Positions 46,317-55,763 of a stretch of 59,042 bases of DNA are shown here, one piece after another. How positions within the stretch are numbered: the stretch's first letter is position 1; every line of letters begins with the position of its first letter. This stretch comes from a virus. The notes under the pieces are model-generated. The model did no database searches and was not told where the DNA came from. It was given only the letters and a program-made list of their open reading frames with translations. The stretch spans positions 1 to 59,042 of the IMG/VR virus record IMGVR_UViG_3300030110_001528; one strand, written 5' to 3'. The position numbers and the translations under genes were made by a program.

Positions 46317-49310
46317 TTAAATTTTCCCTTGTAATGCCTGTGCTAATGCCAGTGTTTGTGGATTAGGATTAACACTTGGATTTGTTGCAAAAGGACTAAT
46401 ACCTCCAGCACTTGATGCTGCAGACGTTGGTTGCCCTACATTGATTTGTGCTAAACCCGAAGAATTGTTCGGAATTGATACATTCTGCTGGAGCTGAGAT
46501 AATTGTTGGCTCAATCCTGTATTATCCATTAATGCTTTAGCTTGTTTAGCTGTTTCTTGAAAACCGCTTTGTATAGCTTGACCTGTTGCCTGTCTTGCGG
46601 TGGGTATAGATGTCTTTAAAACAGCTCCAAAAGCTCTAGCAAAAGCACTTCTTCGATCTACATTTTTATTAAATTCTTTTCCGTATTTATCTAATACTTC
46701 TTTATAGAAGTTTCTATCACCCAGCAATCTGTTTAAAACAGCGTAACGAGCAATTTTACCTAAATTTTGTAACGGGCTGGCGGCAATGTTAGCTGCTACT
46801 AGATCACCACCTTGTACAGTTCTTGATACAAAATCCATTTCTTTACCGAAAGCAAACATATCTTTAGCTAAATCCTCACCAAAAAATTCTTTTAATTTAC
46901 CAGAGTTATTACTGTCTATTAATCTTTTTGCAAAAGCACTTAAACTTTTTGCATCAGTTAAAGGAGTAGAACCAAAATCTCCTATTAAAGACTTTAAATA
47001 AAATCCTTTTACTTTTTCTCTTGCTGGATCATCTAAGCTTCTAAGTATTCTGGATACTTCAGAAGCTTGTATATTGTTTTGAGCCAGTGCATCAGCGGCT
47101 TGCAATTCATTAAATTTACCTTCACTTACTTGTCTTAGAAAATTAAACTTTTTAACATTAGCTTCTTCTTTAGATGCTTTAAGAACATTTTGCAAAGCTT
47201 GCATAGTATCAGGACTGTCTTTCCATATTTGTTGAATTGTTTCCTCTGACAAATCATTAAAGTTTGTTTGAGCTATTTTTTGAGCTAATTCACGAATCTT
47301 TCCAGTTTCATTGCCGAACAATTCTTTAGCTGTGTTTCCTAGCTGGTCTATTTCTTTTAAAAACATTTGTCCGTTAAATTTATTTGGCGTTAAAGAATCA
47401 ATATTTGATTTTGTCATGGCGTTTCTTAACCATTGACCTGCCATCAGTTTCCTAAAATCTTCTTTCTTTCCAACTCCTGCGATATCACCTGTACCAATAG
47501 CATCAAAAGCTTTTCTTAATGTTTCTGGCTCATTGTTTTTAACAAGTGATCCCATCATGTCCTTGACATCAATATTTTCACCTGTTTGAACAGCGTTTCT
47601 AAGATTTTTTATACCACTTGCTGACTCTACATCTGAAAATATTTTCATTGTTGAATTGTACAAATTACGGTGTTCTTTAATTAATTTATCAGCTCTACTA
47701 AGAATGGTATCTCCAGCACTATCTTTAATAAAACTACTTTGACTGCTTAAAAAATCTTCTAAACTTCTAGGAGTCATAAACTTGTCTAATTCCTTTATGA
47801 CATCATTCATTTGGTTTAAGCCTTTTTGTGTGATGGCTGTCTTTACTCCTCTTGCTGAAGGAATATTAAAATTTTTACCTTTTAAAGTCTCTATAGCTTC
47901 TCTTAATTGATACATTTGAGAAAAAGATAAACTTGCTCTATCCCCACCGCCACGTTTAAATTTTGTAAATTCTTCTATTTTTTTAGATAAAGCGATTAAA
48001 TCTTTTTGGTCTGTATCAAGAATAGTGTCATCTATACCTTTTTTAATGCTTTTTAAATAATTTAATTCTAAACCGCCTTCTCTAAAAATTCCTTGTTGAA
48101 AAACAGGATTTTGTAAGATTGAATCTACTTGTGTAGCACTTTCAGTTATATTATCAGTAGCTTTTGTAAAAGCTGTTGTTAGATAATCTAACGCTTCTCC
48201 ATCTAAATTAGCATTTTTAGATGTAGCCGCTCCCATGTGTCTAATCAAATCATCCATCTGATTTAACACTACTTGTTGTGCTTTTACTTGAGAGCCTTGT
48301 ATGCTTTTATACATATCATCACTTGCTTTTAATAATATACTTCCTATTTCTTCAGGAGTAGCATCTTTGCCAACTTTTGCTTTGTAATCGTTAAGTATTC
48401 TTTGAATATTATCATTGTTATTTTTTAATCTAGTTGATGTACCAAATATTTTTTCACCAATAGCCTGTGCTCTTGCCAACAATGATGGAGCACCAACAGA
48501 GCCTAAAGCAGGTGTAACAGGAACTAAAGTTTCTTTACCGTCTATCATAACTTTTCGGTTAAGAGCACCACCAGCTGCTTCTATTTCTGCTTTTGATAAT
48601 TCTTTACCTGCACCAAAAGCTTTATAAACTTTACTTAATCCCCATAAAGGAATACCGACACCAAGCTCTACACCACCCGCTAGTAAAGCTTCACTACCAA
48701 CATCTTTAGCAACTTCACCAAAAGTTTGTCCTTGTATTCCTGCAAGTGTTTCACCTACTTCTTCTATCGCTTGTCCACCACCTGCACCAACGGCAGCTCC
48801 TGCTGCACCTGCACCAACCATTGCTAATGGACCAAATGGTGCGGCTAAAGCAGCACCTTTTACAGCACCTGAAACACCACCTGCCAGTTCAGGAGCTATA
48901 CCAGTAAGATCAAGAAAGTCATATTTACTAAACCCAGACTCATCAACAAGTGTAGGCATTTTTAAATCTAAACCTAACTTTTTACCTCCTGAAGGCAGGA
49001 TAGCAAGTCTACCTCTTTTATCACGAGTGTAGTCATCTTCGCCTAATCCATAGCTTGCAAGGGTTTTAGCTTCATCTTTAGCATCATCAGCAAGACCTAA
49101 TGTTGCACGTAACCCAGCAAGACGCACCCCTGATTTAGTATCGAACATTTGTTCGTCTTTAGATTCTTTTTTAACAGATGGTTGTTTTCCTAATCTTTTT
49201 CTTTCTGTTATAAATTTATTAATTTTTAATTGTTCTTCAACAGTTGGTGTATCACCAGCAATATTAACAACCACAGATTCGTTAGGTAATTTTATTCTTA
49301 TTTTTCCCAT
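46317..49310 (-). CDS. Large internal virion (ejection-type) protein
   Basis: 997 residues, AAGG before ATG 49310. Residues 140-190 are a glycine/alanine zipper ('GGVSGAVKGAALAAPFGPLA', 'GAGAAGAAVGAGGGQAIEEV'), suited to membrane insertion. Most of the rest is helical ('DTKSGVRLAGLRATLGLADD', 'GSQVKAQQVVLNQMDDLIRH'). Size, glycine zipper and place at the end of the tail block match the podovirus proteins ejected to form a channel across the envelope. The lysozyme directly follows. Confidence 0.78.
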   Translation of the reverse strand: MGKIRIKLPNESVVVNIAGDTPTVEEQLKINKFITERKRLGKQPSVKKESKDEQMFDTKSGVRLAGLRATLGLADDAKDEAKTLASYGLGEDDYTRDKRGRLAILPSGGKKLGLDLKMPTLVDESGFSKYDFLDLTGIAPELAGGVSGAVKGAALAAPFGPLAMVGAGAAGAAVGAGGGQAIEEVGETLAGIQGQTFGEVAKDVGSEALLAGGVELGVGIPLWGLSKVYKAFGAGKELSKAEIEAAGGALNRKVMIDGKETLVPVTPALGSVGAPSLLARAQAIGEKIFGTSTRLKNNNDNIQRILNDYKAKVGKDATPEEIGSILLKASDDMYKSIQGSQVKAQQVVLNQMDDLIRHMGAATSKNANLDGEALDYLTTAFTKATDNITESATQVDSILQNPVFQQGIFREGGLELNYLKSIKKGIDDTILDTDQKDLIALSKKIEEFTKFKRGGGDRASLSFSQMYQLREAIETLKGKNFNIPSARGVKTAITQKGLNQMNDVIKELDKFMTPRSLEDFLSSQSSFIKDSAGDTILSRADKLIKEHRNLYNSTMKIFSDVESASGIKNLRNAVQTGENIDVKDMMGSLVKNNEPETLRKAFDAIGTGDIAGVGKKEDFRKLMAGQWLRNAMTKSNIDSLTPNKFNGQMFLKEIDQLGNTAKELFGNETGKIRELAQKIAQTNFNDLSEETIQQIWKDSPDTMQALQNVLKASKEEANVKKFNFLRQVSEGKFNELQAADALAQNNIQASEVSRILRSLDDPAREKVKGFYLKSLIGDFGSTPLTDAKSLSAFAKRLIDSNNSGKLKEFFGEDLAKDMFAFGKEMDFVSRTVQGGDLVAANIAASPLQNLGKIARYAVLNRLLGDRNFYKEVLDKYGKEFNKNVDRRSAFARAFGAVLKTSIPTARQATGQAIQSGFQETAKQAKALMDNTGLSQQLSQLQQNVSIPNNSSGLAQINVGQPTSAASSAGGISPFATNPSVNPNPQTLALAQALQGKI

Positions 49311-49318
49311 AAAAAACC

Positions 49319-51247
49319 TTATTTAGTAGCATCAAATTCTAACATTCCGTCTTTACCTATTGTAGGGTCTTTAAAATTGATAGTGCTTTGATAAACAGAA
49401 GAGTCTTGTAATATAGACATTACATCATTAAAAACATTTTTATTTATATACATACTTGTATCTCCTAATGTTTTCAAACCATTTTCTATTTCTGCATTTC
49501 TACCTCTAAAAATTCCTCTTAATTGTTCTAATCTTTCTCTTTTCTCTGCTCCACTTAATGTTGCAGATGTTATATCACCAACAAGTTTTTGTAATCTTAG
49601 ATAATCACCCTCAGATATACCATTACCTGTTTCTTTACTTAAAAATCTTTTACTTTCTGCTAAAATTCTATCTGTCAAAGCTGAAGCTTTTGAAGTATTT
49701 GTTAAACCGTCATACTTTGTGCCATCTTCAGCAGTAAAACTTTGTCCCAAGTCTATATCTAAACCTATATTTTTAAGTTGATTTTGAACTTTTGAAAATA
49801 TAGTTCCAACAGCGTTAGAACTTAAAAACCCACCATCTTCGTCTGACATATCGTTAACAATACCTTCTAAAGTATCAATTAAACTCATAGTTTGGGTAAC
49901 ATTTCCGTGAGCTACAGCATAATTTCTAGCGGCTGTTTTACCATTCATAACGTATTGCATACCTGATTTAGTGTCAGAGGCTGTTTGAATATATAGGGTT
50001 TTTTCCATTCCTTGTACACCCATTTTATCAAAACCTTTTAAATCAAATCCTTGATTAGAAGCTTTTATAAGTTCTTTATTAATTTCGTTTTTATATTCTA
50101 AGTCTTTTTCTTTAGCAGTTAACTGAGCTTTCAAAATTTCTAACTGTTGTTTTTGTGCAAAATCAAGATTCTTTACATTAATTTCATTTAAGGCGGCTCT
50201 TTGTTCTTTTAACAATGCAGATCGTGATGCTTCATCTTTAGCAATTTCTCCAAGAGCATATTTACCACCAGCTAATTGACCTGCTTTAGCTTCTTTAATA
50301 GCAGATTCAGCTAATGGTAAGGCAGCTTCTCCAGCTTTACCAACTTCATTTAACATCTTTCCTACATTAAATTTCTTTCCTGCTTTGTTTTGCATAAGAT
50401 GTAAACCTAAAGCTGTCATAGCTGCTCTCATATCTGGTTTACCCGAAGGATCAATGCCTGTTGCTTCAAAAAATTCTTGTTTATATTTTTGTATATCTTC
50501 ATCTCTTGTATTGCCTTTTGAATCTTCAGCTAACAGTTTAGAATATTTATCTGCTGTTTCATCTACTAAATTTTGAGTGTATTTATCTAAATCTGATTGT
50601 TTTTTAGTAGGGTCAATAAATTCAACAGAAGGTAAACCTTGCTCTTCTGGTCCTTCACCTTCGGGAATAGTTGGGTCGGTTGCACCTGCACCTGCACCTG
50701 TTGTGTTTACAACTGTTGTGTTTGCACCATCTCCATCTGTAATAGCTTTAGGTATGGTTTTAATTTGATCTGGAATTTTTAAAGCATCTAATTGTTCTTG
50801 TATTATTTGTGCTGGGTCGTCTTTAATTTGATCTGGCACTCCCATAGGTTTGTTAAATAATTTATTAAAACCACTTAAATCATTTTTTTCCATATAATCT
50901 TGAAAGTTATCAGAAAAAGTATTTTTATCTTCGGGTTTTTTAGCTAAAGGACTTTTTGATCCAAGTATTGCAGGTATGTTTAAAATACCTTGTGCAGGTC
51001 GCATCCCAAAATCGTACAAACCTAAAAGAGTTTCTAATCCAGCATCAGTAGCAGAACCTAATCCTTTAAGAAGAGTTTCACCAATTGTTATATTTGGATC
51101 AGTGTAGTCTTTTGCAAGAGAACTAAATCCTTTATCTTTTCCAACAAGATACCTTTTACCACCTGTTATATCTAAACCTGCCAAACCCGGTAAGTTTGGG
51201 TAAGGGTTGAATATTTTATTTAACAATGGTCTATTATCTTCAGCCAT
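49319..51247 (-). CDS. Internal virion protein
   Basis: 642 residues. 'LGLYDFGMRPAQGILNIPAI', an Ala/Gly/Thr linker near residue 190, then long charged helices ('LNEINVKNLDFAQKQQLEIL', 'KAQLTAKEKDLEYKNEINKE'), and a C-terminal mixed domain. Helix-rich and without enzyme motifs, it fits the second of three stacked ejection proteins. It starts 2 bases from the stop of the preceding gene. Confidence 0.72.
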   Translation of the reverse strand: MAEDNRPLLNKIFNPYPNLPGLAGLDITGGKRYLVGKDKGFSSLAKDYTDPNITIGETLLKGLGSATDAGLETLLGLYDFGMRPAQGILNIPAILGSKSPLAKKPEDKNTFSDNFQDYMEKNDLSGFNKLFNKPMGVPDQIKDDPAQIIQEQLDALKIPDQIKTIPKAITDGDGANTTVVNTTGAGAGATDPTIPEGEGPEEQGLPSVEFIDPTKKQSDLDKYTQNLVDETADKYSKLLAEDSKGNTRDEDIQKYKQEFFEATGIDPSGKPDMRAAMTALGLHLMQNKAGKKFNVGKMLNEVGKAGEAALPLAESAIKEAKAGQLAGGKYALGEIAKDEASRSALLKEQRAALNEINVKNLDFAQKQQLEILKAQLTAKEKDLEYKNEINKELIKASNQGFDLKGFDKMGVQGMEKTLYIQTASDTKSGMQYVMNGKTAARNYAVAHGNVTQTMSLIDTLEGIVNDMSDEDGGFLSSNAVGTIFSKVQNQLKNIGLDIDLGQSFTAEDGTKYDGLTNTSKASALTDRILAESKRFLSKETGNGISEGDYLRLQKLVGDITSATLSGAEKRERLEQLRGIFRGRNAEIENGLKTLGDTSMYINKNVFNDVMSILQDSSVYQSTINFKDPTIGKDGMLEFDATK

Positions 51248-51249
51248 AT

Positions 51250-52305
51250 TTAAGCACTCGTTCCACGAGGAGCTACACCTTGTAAGGCTGTATAAGCTCC
51301 CACACCTGATAAGAAAGGATTAGGGTCAGGTGTCGCTGCTGATTTAAAGGTGCTGGCTATACTAGAACTTGGCATACCTGATATAAAGTTTGAACCAAGT
51401 TGAAGTCTTGTAAATGGCTCCATAATACCTTGCATTTGATTTTGTCTGTAGGCATCAAGAATTTGTTGTTGGTAATCTCTTCCAAAATTACCCATACCCA
51501 TCATTTGGTTTAAATCAGCTCTACCAAGTTCAGATGTTAATCTTCCAAGATCGCCTGTAGTTCCTGCAAAACGATTGTAAGCATCACCCATACCAGTAAA
51601 TTTACCACCAATATCTCCAAATCGACTACCAATCATTCCTAACTGTCCACCAAGACCACCCATAAGCTGTGTTCCTGTTAACATATTTTTCATAGCACCT
51701 TGGAAACCACCAGAGCGTAGTTTACTTAATGCACTTGCTTTTGTATCAGCAACATTTTTTGCAAGTTCTGCTTCTAAAACAGCCCCACGACCACTGCCTC
51801 TTGTGCCTTGACCCTTTCTCTGTAAATTGCTTAACAATTTGTTTCGTTGTTTTGTAGCACCTCTATCAATATCAGCTTCTGTTGCACTTACAACATCTTC
51901 CAAATAAGGGTCCATATATTGTTTGTATGCTTGACCAGGGTCAGCTAATTGTCCTAATCCTGCACCGATAGCTGTTGAACCAGCTCCTAAAGACCCCATT
52001 CCTGTGCCTAAAGCTCCAGCTCCAGCACCTAAAGAACCAAGACCTGCACCGACTTGATCCGATGCACTTTGCATAAATGGTGCATAAGACCCGAACATTT
52101 GTGGGGCATACGCCATCGCCATTTGTTGCATTGGGTCCATTCCTGCTATTTTAAAGTCAGGTAAATTAATAGGTCTGTCTATTAAACCAGGCGTTGTTTG
52201 AGAGTCACCATCAAATTGACCGAATACACTTTGAAGAATACGTTTTTGTAAACCCTCTAAGTAAGGAGGTAATCTATTCATTGATTCTACAGTTTGAACT
52301 GCCAT
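51250..52305 (-). CDS. Internal virion protein with Gly-rich repeats
   Basis: 351 residues, TAATG start. A run of 'GAGLGSLGAGAGALGTGMGS'-type repeats at residues 85-120 is followed by a conserved 'YKQYMDPYLEDVVSATEADI' block, 'RNKLLSNLQRKGQGTRGSGR', and Gly/Met-rich helices. The 'Y--PYQQ-V----AD-----' block recurs in internal proteins of marine podoviruses. Probably an ejected or core protein. Confidence 0.7.
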   Translation of the reverse strand: MAVQTVESMNRLPPYLEGLQKRILQSVFGQFDGDSQTTPGLIDRPINLPDFKIAGMDPMQQMAMAYAPQMFGSYAPFMQSASDQVGAGLGSLGAGAGALGTGMGSLGAGSTAIGAGLGQLADPGQAYKQYMDPYLEDVVSATEADIDRGATKQRNKLLSNLQRKGQGTRGSGRGAVLEAELAKNVADTKASALSKLRSGGFQGAMKNMLTGTQLMGGLGGQLGMIGSRFGDIGGKFTGMGDAYNRFAGTTGDLGRLTSELGRADLNQMMGMGNFGRDYQQQILDAYRQNQMQGIMEPFTRLQLGSNFISGMPSSSIASTFKSAATPDPNPFLSGVGAYTALQGVAPRGTSA

Positions 52306-53150
52306 TACGCCATCCCTTCTAAATTACCCATCATATCATAGGCTCTTTGTATTCCAAGATTTTGATTTCCATTACCTAAACCTTTTACAGCATCTTTTGT
52401 CAACACAAATTCTCCTGCTGTTAACATAGCAGGTACGTCATCAACCTTACCTCCACCTTCGTATGGCATTATCGCACCATCTCTTCGAGGGAAACCCGGT
52501 TTACTAATCTGTTGTGGCATAGCAGGTCCACCCATTGCTGCGTACCGTATTCCACCTATTTGACCACCAGGTCCACCTTGTCCAAAAGGCATTCTTTGGT
52601 AATTAAATGGTGATGAAGTATCTTCGTCATCATCTCCTGCAAGAAGTTGAGCTAAAAGACCTGCAGCTAATCCTTCACCTAATTTAGAATTTAATATACT
52701 TCCTAAAAAATTATCTTCCAGACCTATTTTTTTAAGCATATCATACGAAAGAGTATTCTTTGAAGGATCACTAGAACTACTAGAACTAGTATTAGTTTGT
52801 GATGGGGATACTCCTTTTTTCATACCTTCGTTAAAAGCACCAGTTAAAATATTTGATCCAGTGCCAGCCCTAACAGGAACATTTGTTCGGGTTTGAGGAA
52901 TAATATTAGGGAATTTTTCTTGCAAAGCAGTTCCTCCAATGCCACCTAATAAAGCTGATTTAAGGGCATCTTTTGGCTTACCACCCATTACCAAGCTTCC
53001 TATTCCACTTGTCAAAGCTTTGGTTATAAAAGGATTAGACCCCGCTGTTGTCAGCCCAAGAGCTTTCAAACCAGTTCCAGCCATAGGGCCAAGAAAAGTA
53101 CCAGCAGCGGCAGGAAGAACAACTTTTTTTAATATATCACTTAAACCCAT
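52305..53150 (-). CDS. Virion protein with C-terminal GG motif and tape-measure-like tail
   Basis: 281 residues, AGGAT before ATG 53150. Ala/Gly-rich hydrophobic N-terminus ('AGTFLGPMAGTGLKALGLTT', 'LLGGIGGTALQEKF'), Ser-rich linker, 'GLAAGLLAQLLAGDDDEDTS', and a C-terminal motif 'YEGGGKVDDVPAMLTAGEFV' with 'LTKDAVKGLG'. That end is seen at the C-termini of phage tape-measure and related tail proteins. It is probably part of the tail or ejection complex. Confidence 0.7.
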   Translation of the reverse strand: MGLSDILKKVVLPAAAGTFLGPMAGTGLKALGLTTAGSNPFITKALTSGIGSLVMGGKPKDALKSALLGGIGGTALQEKFPNIIPQTRTNVPVRAGTGSNILTGAFNEGMKKGVSPSQTNTSSSSSSDPSKNTLSYDMLKKIGLEDNFLGSILNSKLGEGLAAGLLAQLLAGDDDEDTSSPFNYQRMPFGQGGPGGQIGGIRYAAMGGPAMPQQISKPGFPRRDGAIMPYEGGGKVDDVPAMLTAGEFVLTKDAVKGLGNGNQNLGIQRAYDMMGNLEGMA

Positions 53151-53158
53151 AACGTATC

Positions 53159-53482
53159 CTAACTTATTTCTAAATAACTAGCAACTATATGTAAACGATT
53201 ACCTGTAGCTACTTGTGCTTTTAATATTTCAGAATCTTGTAACACTAAAGGCTGTGTTAATAGTTCAACTGTTGCTTTTGCTGATATAGCCTTATCTTTA
53301 AATATAGGTATTACGGCAGAAGCGGTATCTGTTATTGTTATCGTAATTGTATCAGCATTATTACTGTCCTCTGTTACAAGTATAGATTTTATTATATTTG
53401 TCGCACCCGCAGGTGTTGTTAATATAGTTTCATTATCTGTATCAGTAAAATCAAATTTTGCGTTTTTATATGTATTAGCCAT
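53159..53482 (-). CDS. Small beta-rich virion protein
   Basis: 107 residues. 'ANTYKNAKFDFTDTDNETIL', 'TTPAGATNIIKSILVTEDSN', 'SEILKAQVATGNRLHIVASY'. Coupled to the 53-residue gene by TAATG. This pattern occurs as a small structural protein near nozzle genes in marine podoviruses, with a jelly-roll-like look. Exact role unknown. Confidence 0.68.
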   Translation of the reverse strand: MANTYKNAKFDFTDTDNETILTTPAGATNIIKSILVTEDSNNADTITITITDTASAVIPIFKDKAISAKATVELLTQPLVLQDSEILKAQVATGNRLHIVASYLEIS

Positions 53483-53643
53483 TAATCAAAAAACCAACTT
53501 ACTGCTTCATTACTGTTTGACACAGACGATGAATTTGTTTGTGTTATAAATAATTCTAATGCTCTTGTTAAGTCTTGCATGTATTGTCTATCAATTTGTT
53601 CAGGAGGTTCTGGTAATCTCGGTGGAACAAGTATAACTGACAT
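53482..53643 (-). CDS. 53-residue protein between nozzle and virion genes
   Basis: ATG 53643 in TAATG with the nozzle gene, and stop in TAATG with the next gene. 'MSVILVPPRLPEPPEQIDRQ', 'YMQDLTRALELFITQTNSSS'. Coupling at both ends and the amphipathic helix make it a convincing small gene. 'LPEPPE-YD--Y---L-RAL' is a pattern I know from short proteins in this position in other marine phages. Confidence 0.72.
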   Translation of the reverse strand: MSVILVPPRLPEPPEQIDRQYMQDLTRALELFITQTNSSSVSNSNEAVSWFFD

Positions 53644-55763
53644 TATCGCCTCCCATCAGGTCGAATATCAATTCTTGGAGAACCTAATTTCCATTTCATT
53701 TTTAAAGCACTTGATGCAATTCGTAAAGCAAAAGATCGACCTCTTGCCCTTAAATGTAATTGATTTGTGTACTCTTCAACAGGTGAAGTAGATGTTCTTG
53801 TAGTTACTCCACTGTCTGTGTCATTAAAATTATTACCGGGGAAATTACGAGCTTTAATTGTAAAAGTTGCCGCAGGGCTACTGCTCGTAAGTGAACCATC
53901 AAACGTAAGATCGGGGATAACTCGTTGTATCAAACTAAAACGATCACCATCACCAATATCCATAGAACCTGACTCAACATAAGAACTCATAGCCGAACCA
54001 TCATCATCATATCCAAATTCATGGTTGTAAAGATAACCTCCCCCTGCGGCTATGGGGTAAAAACGTGTTCCACGATCAATCCATGATGTTCTTACAATTG
54101 ATCCATAATACCAAACTTTTTCAGCATAATTGTAAACAACATAACGATCATTTTCGCCTGTGCCATCATTTGCTAATGAATTGCTTTCGGAAGGATAAAA
54201 CCAAATAACTTCGCTAAACTCGGAGTTAATTGATGCGTACACTTTATCTTTTTGCGAACTATTAAAATCTAAAAAAACTTTATCTTTGACAGTACAAGGC
54301 AATTGTTGCGTTTGACCAGCATAAACGTAAAAGTTATCAGTTCCCATCCAAAAAACAACATCTTCTGTAGCCACAGCTGCTTTAGGCCCCATAATTGTAA
54401 TGTTTGATGATAACTGACTAATACCATAATATAAAGGATCACCAATATATCGCAATGTATGCAATGATCTATCTGTCCAAACAAGTATCTCACGTTTTGT
54501 TTCAACTGCTTGTATAAAAGAAGAACCAGAACCTATACTTAAAAAACTAGCACTTGTGTCTGAAGATACAGTCCACACAAGAGGGTCATTATAAGTTGAA
54601 AATCGTATTAATAACGGGTCTTGAACTGTTGTTCCATAAGTATTTGCTCCAAATGCAAAAGTATGTCCTTGGTCACTAACAAGAACTTGTTTTGCAATAG
54701 TTGGAACATTAGCAGCTCCTGATACTGTGCTTATCTCTACGGCACGAGTTGTAAGACCATTGGTTTTATCCCAATAATAAATAGCACCATCTCTAGGATT
54801 TATTAATAAATCCTCATTAAAATTATCATGCGACCATGTTCTCAATTCGGTTTTAGTAGCTACAGTACTAGCATTACCCCAGCCTATAAAATCATCGGAC
54901 GCTGTAGCGTTGCCTTTTGCAAGCCGAACAATTGTGTTGTCAGCATGAGTAGCTGCTGTTGTACCACCATGATTTCTTGTAACATTTAAGGTGTTATCAT
55001 CAGTATCCCCTGCAACCAGCATAAGTTCTTCGTCAATTAAAATAACATCCCCTGCGGTGGTTATGCCTGTTTCATCGTCAACATCAATAGCTGTTTCACT
55101 GTCATCAAGGGCTTCGGCTAATTGTGTTGTCAAGGCTCCTGCTGTTGTTCCACCAAATAACCCAGAACCCCAACCTGTACCACCAACTTGAGAATCAAGG
55201 CCCGTGGACAATTGATAAGCAGCATCCGTAGCACTGCCCCCTGTGCCAGAATCAGAAGCATTGGCTGCTACACTAGCCGTAAAAGTGTATACGTTTGCGT
55301 TTGTAACCGAAACAACCTGATGTTCTGCGTTAAGTATGGTTGCTGTAATAACGCCTCCTAAACTAACAGCAGAACTAAAAGTAACAAAGTCACCTACGTT
55401 AGCTCCGTGGTTTGATTCCGTAACGGTTATAGTTGTTGAACCATTCGTTGCGGCAAAAGTTGTAGAGTTTGTTGTTGAAGTACGAAGAGGTGTTATATCA
55501 CTAAACGATGCCCCCTCTTCAATGTAATATTTAAGGTGCGTTCCTATTCCTAAATAATCTGATCCGTCTAACGCTATCCAATTATGCAACCGTCTTGCTG
55601 TGCCTTGGTACGTAGAAGCTGAATACTTTTCCCAACCCCCTATTTTCTCTGGATAACCCATTCTAAACCGAACTTTATCACAATCAGACCAACCTCCTTC
55701 GTTACTATACGAAGTAACTTCTCTATTTATACCTGGTCTAAATTGTAGTTTTGTTAAGGGCAT
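53643..55763 (-). CDS. Tail nozzle or hub protein (P22 gp10-like, beta-propeller type)
   Basis: 706 residues, TAATG start. 'LQFRPGINREVTSYSNEGGW', 'SDCDKVRFRMGYPEKIGGWE' at the start; two inserted beta domains near residues 95-180 and 205-280 ('TTITVTESNHGANVGDFVTF', 'AIDVDDETGITTAGDVILID'); then propeller-like repeats ('REILVWTDRSLHTLRYIGDP', 'DVVFWMGTDNFYVYAGQTQQ'). C-terminal 'SFALRIASSALKMKWKLGSP'. This is the expected nozzle protein below the connector and supports podovirus morphology. Confidence 0.78.
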   Translation of the reverse strand: MPLTKLQFRPGINREVTSYSNEGGWSDCDKVRFRMGYPEKIGGWEKYSASTYQGTARRLHNWIALDGSDYLGIGTHLKYYIEEGASFSDITPLRTSTTNSTTFAATNGSTTITVTESNHGANVGDFVTFSSAVSLGGVITATILNAEHQVVSVTNANVYTFTASVAANASDSGTGGSATDAAYQLSTGLDSQVGGTGWGSGLFGGTTAGALTTQLAEALDDSETAIDVDDETGITTAGDVILIDEELMLVAGDTDDNTLNVTRNHGGTTAATHADNTIVRLAKGNATASDDFIGWGNASTVATKTELRTWSHDNFNEDLLINPRDGAIYYWDKTNGLTTRAVEISTVSGAANVPTIAKQVLVSDQGHTFAFGANTYGTTVQDPLLIRFSTYNDPLVWTVSSDTSASFLSIGSGSSFIQAVETKREILVWTDRSLHTLRYIGDPLYYGISQLSSNITIMGPKAAVATEDVVFWMGTDNFYVYAGQTQQLPCTVKDKVFLDFNSSQKDKVYASINSEFSEVIWFYPSESNSLANDGTGENDRYVVYNYAEKVWYYGSIVRTSWIDRGTRFYPIAAGGGYLYNHEFGYDDDGSAMSSYVESGSMDIGDGDRFSLIQRVIPDLTFDGSLTSSSPAATFTIKARNFPGNNFNDTDSGVTTRTSTSPVEEYTNQLHLRARGRSFALRIASSALKMKWKLGSPRIDIRPDGRR

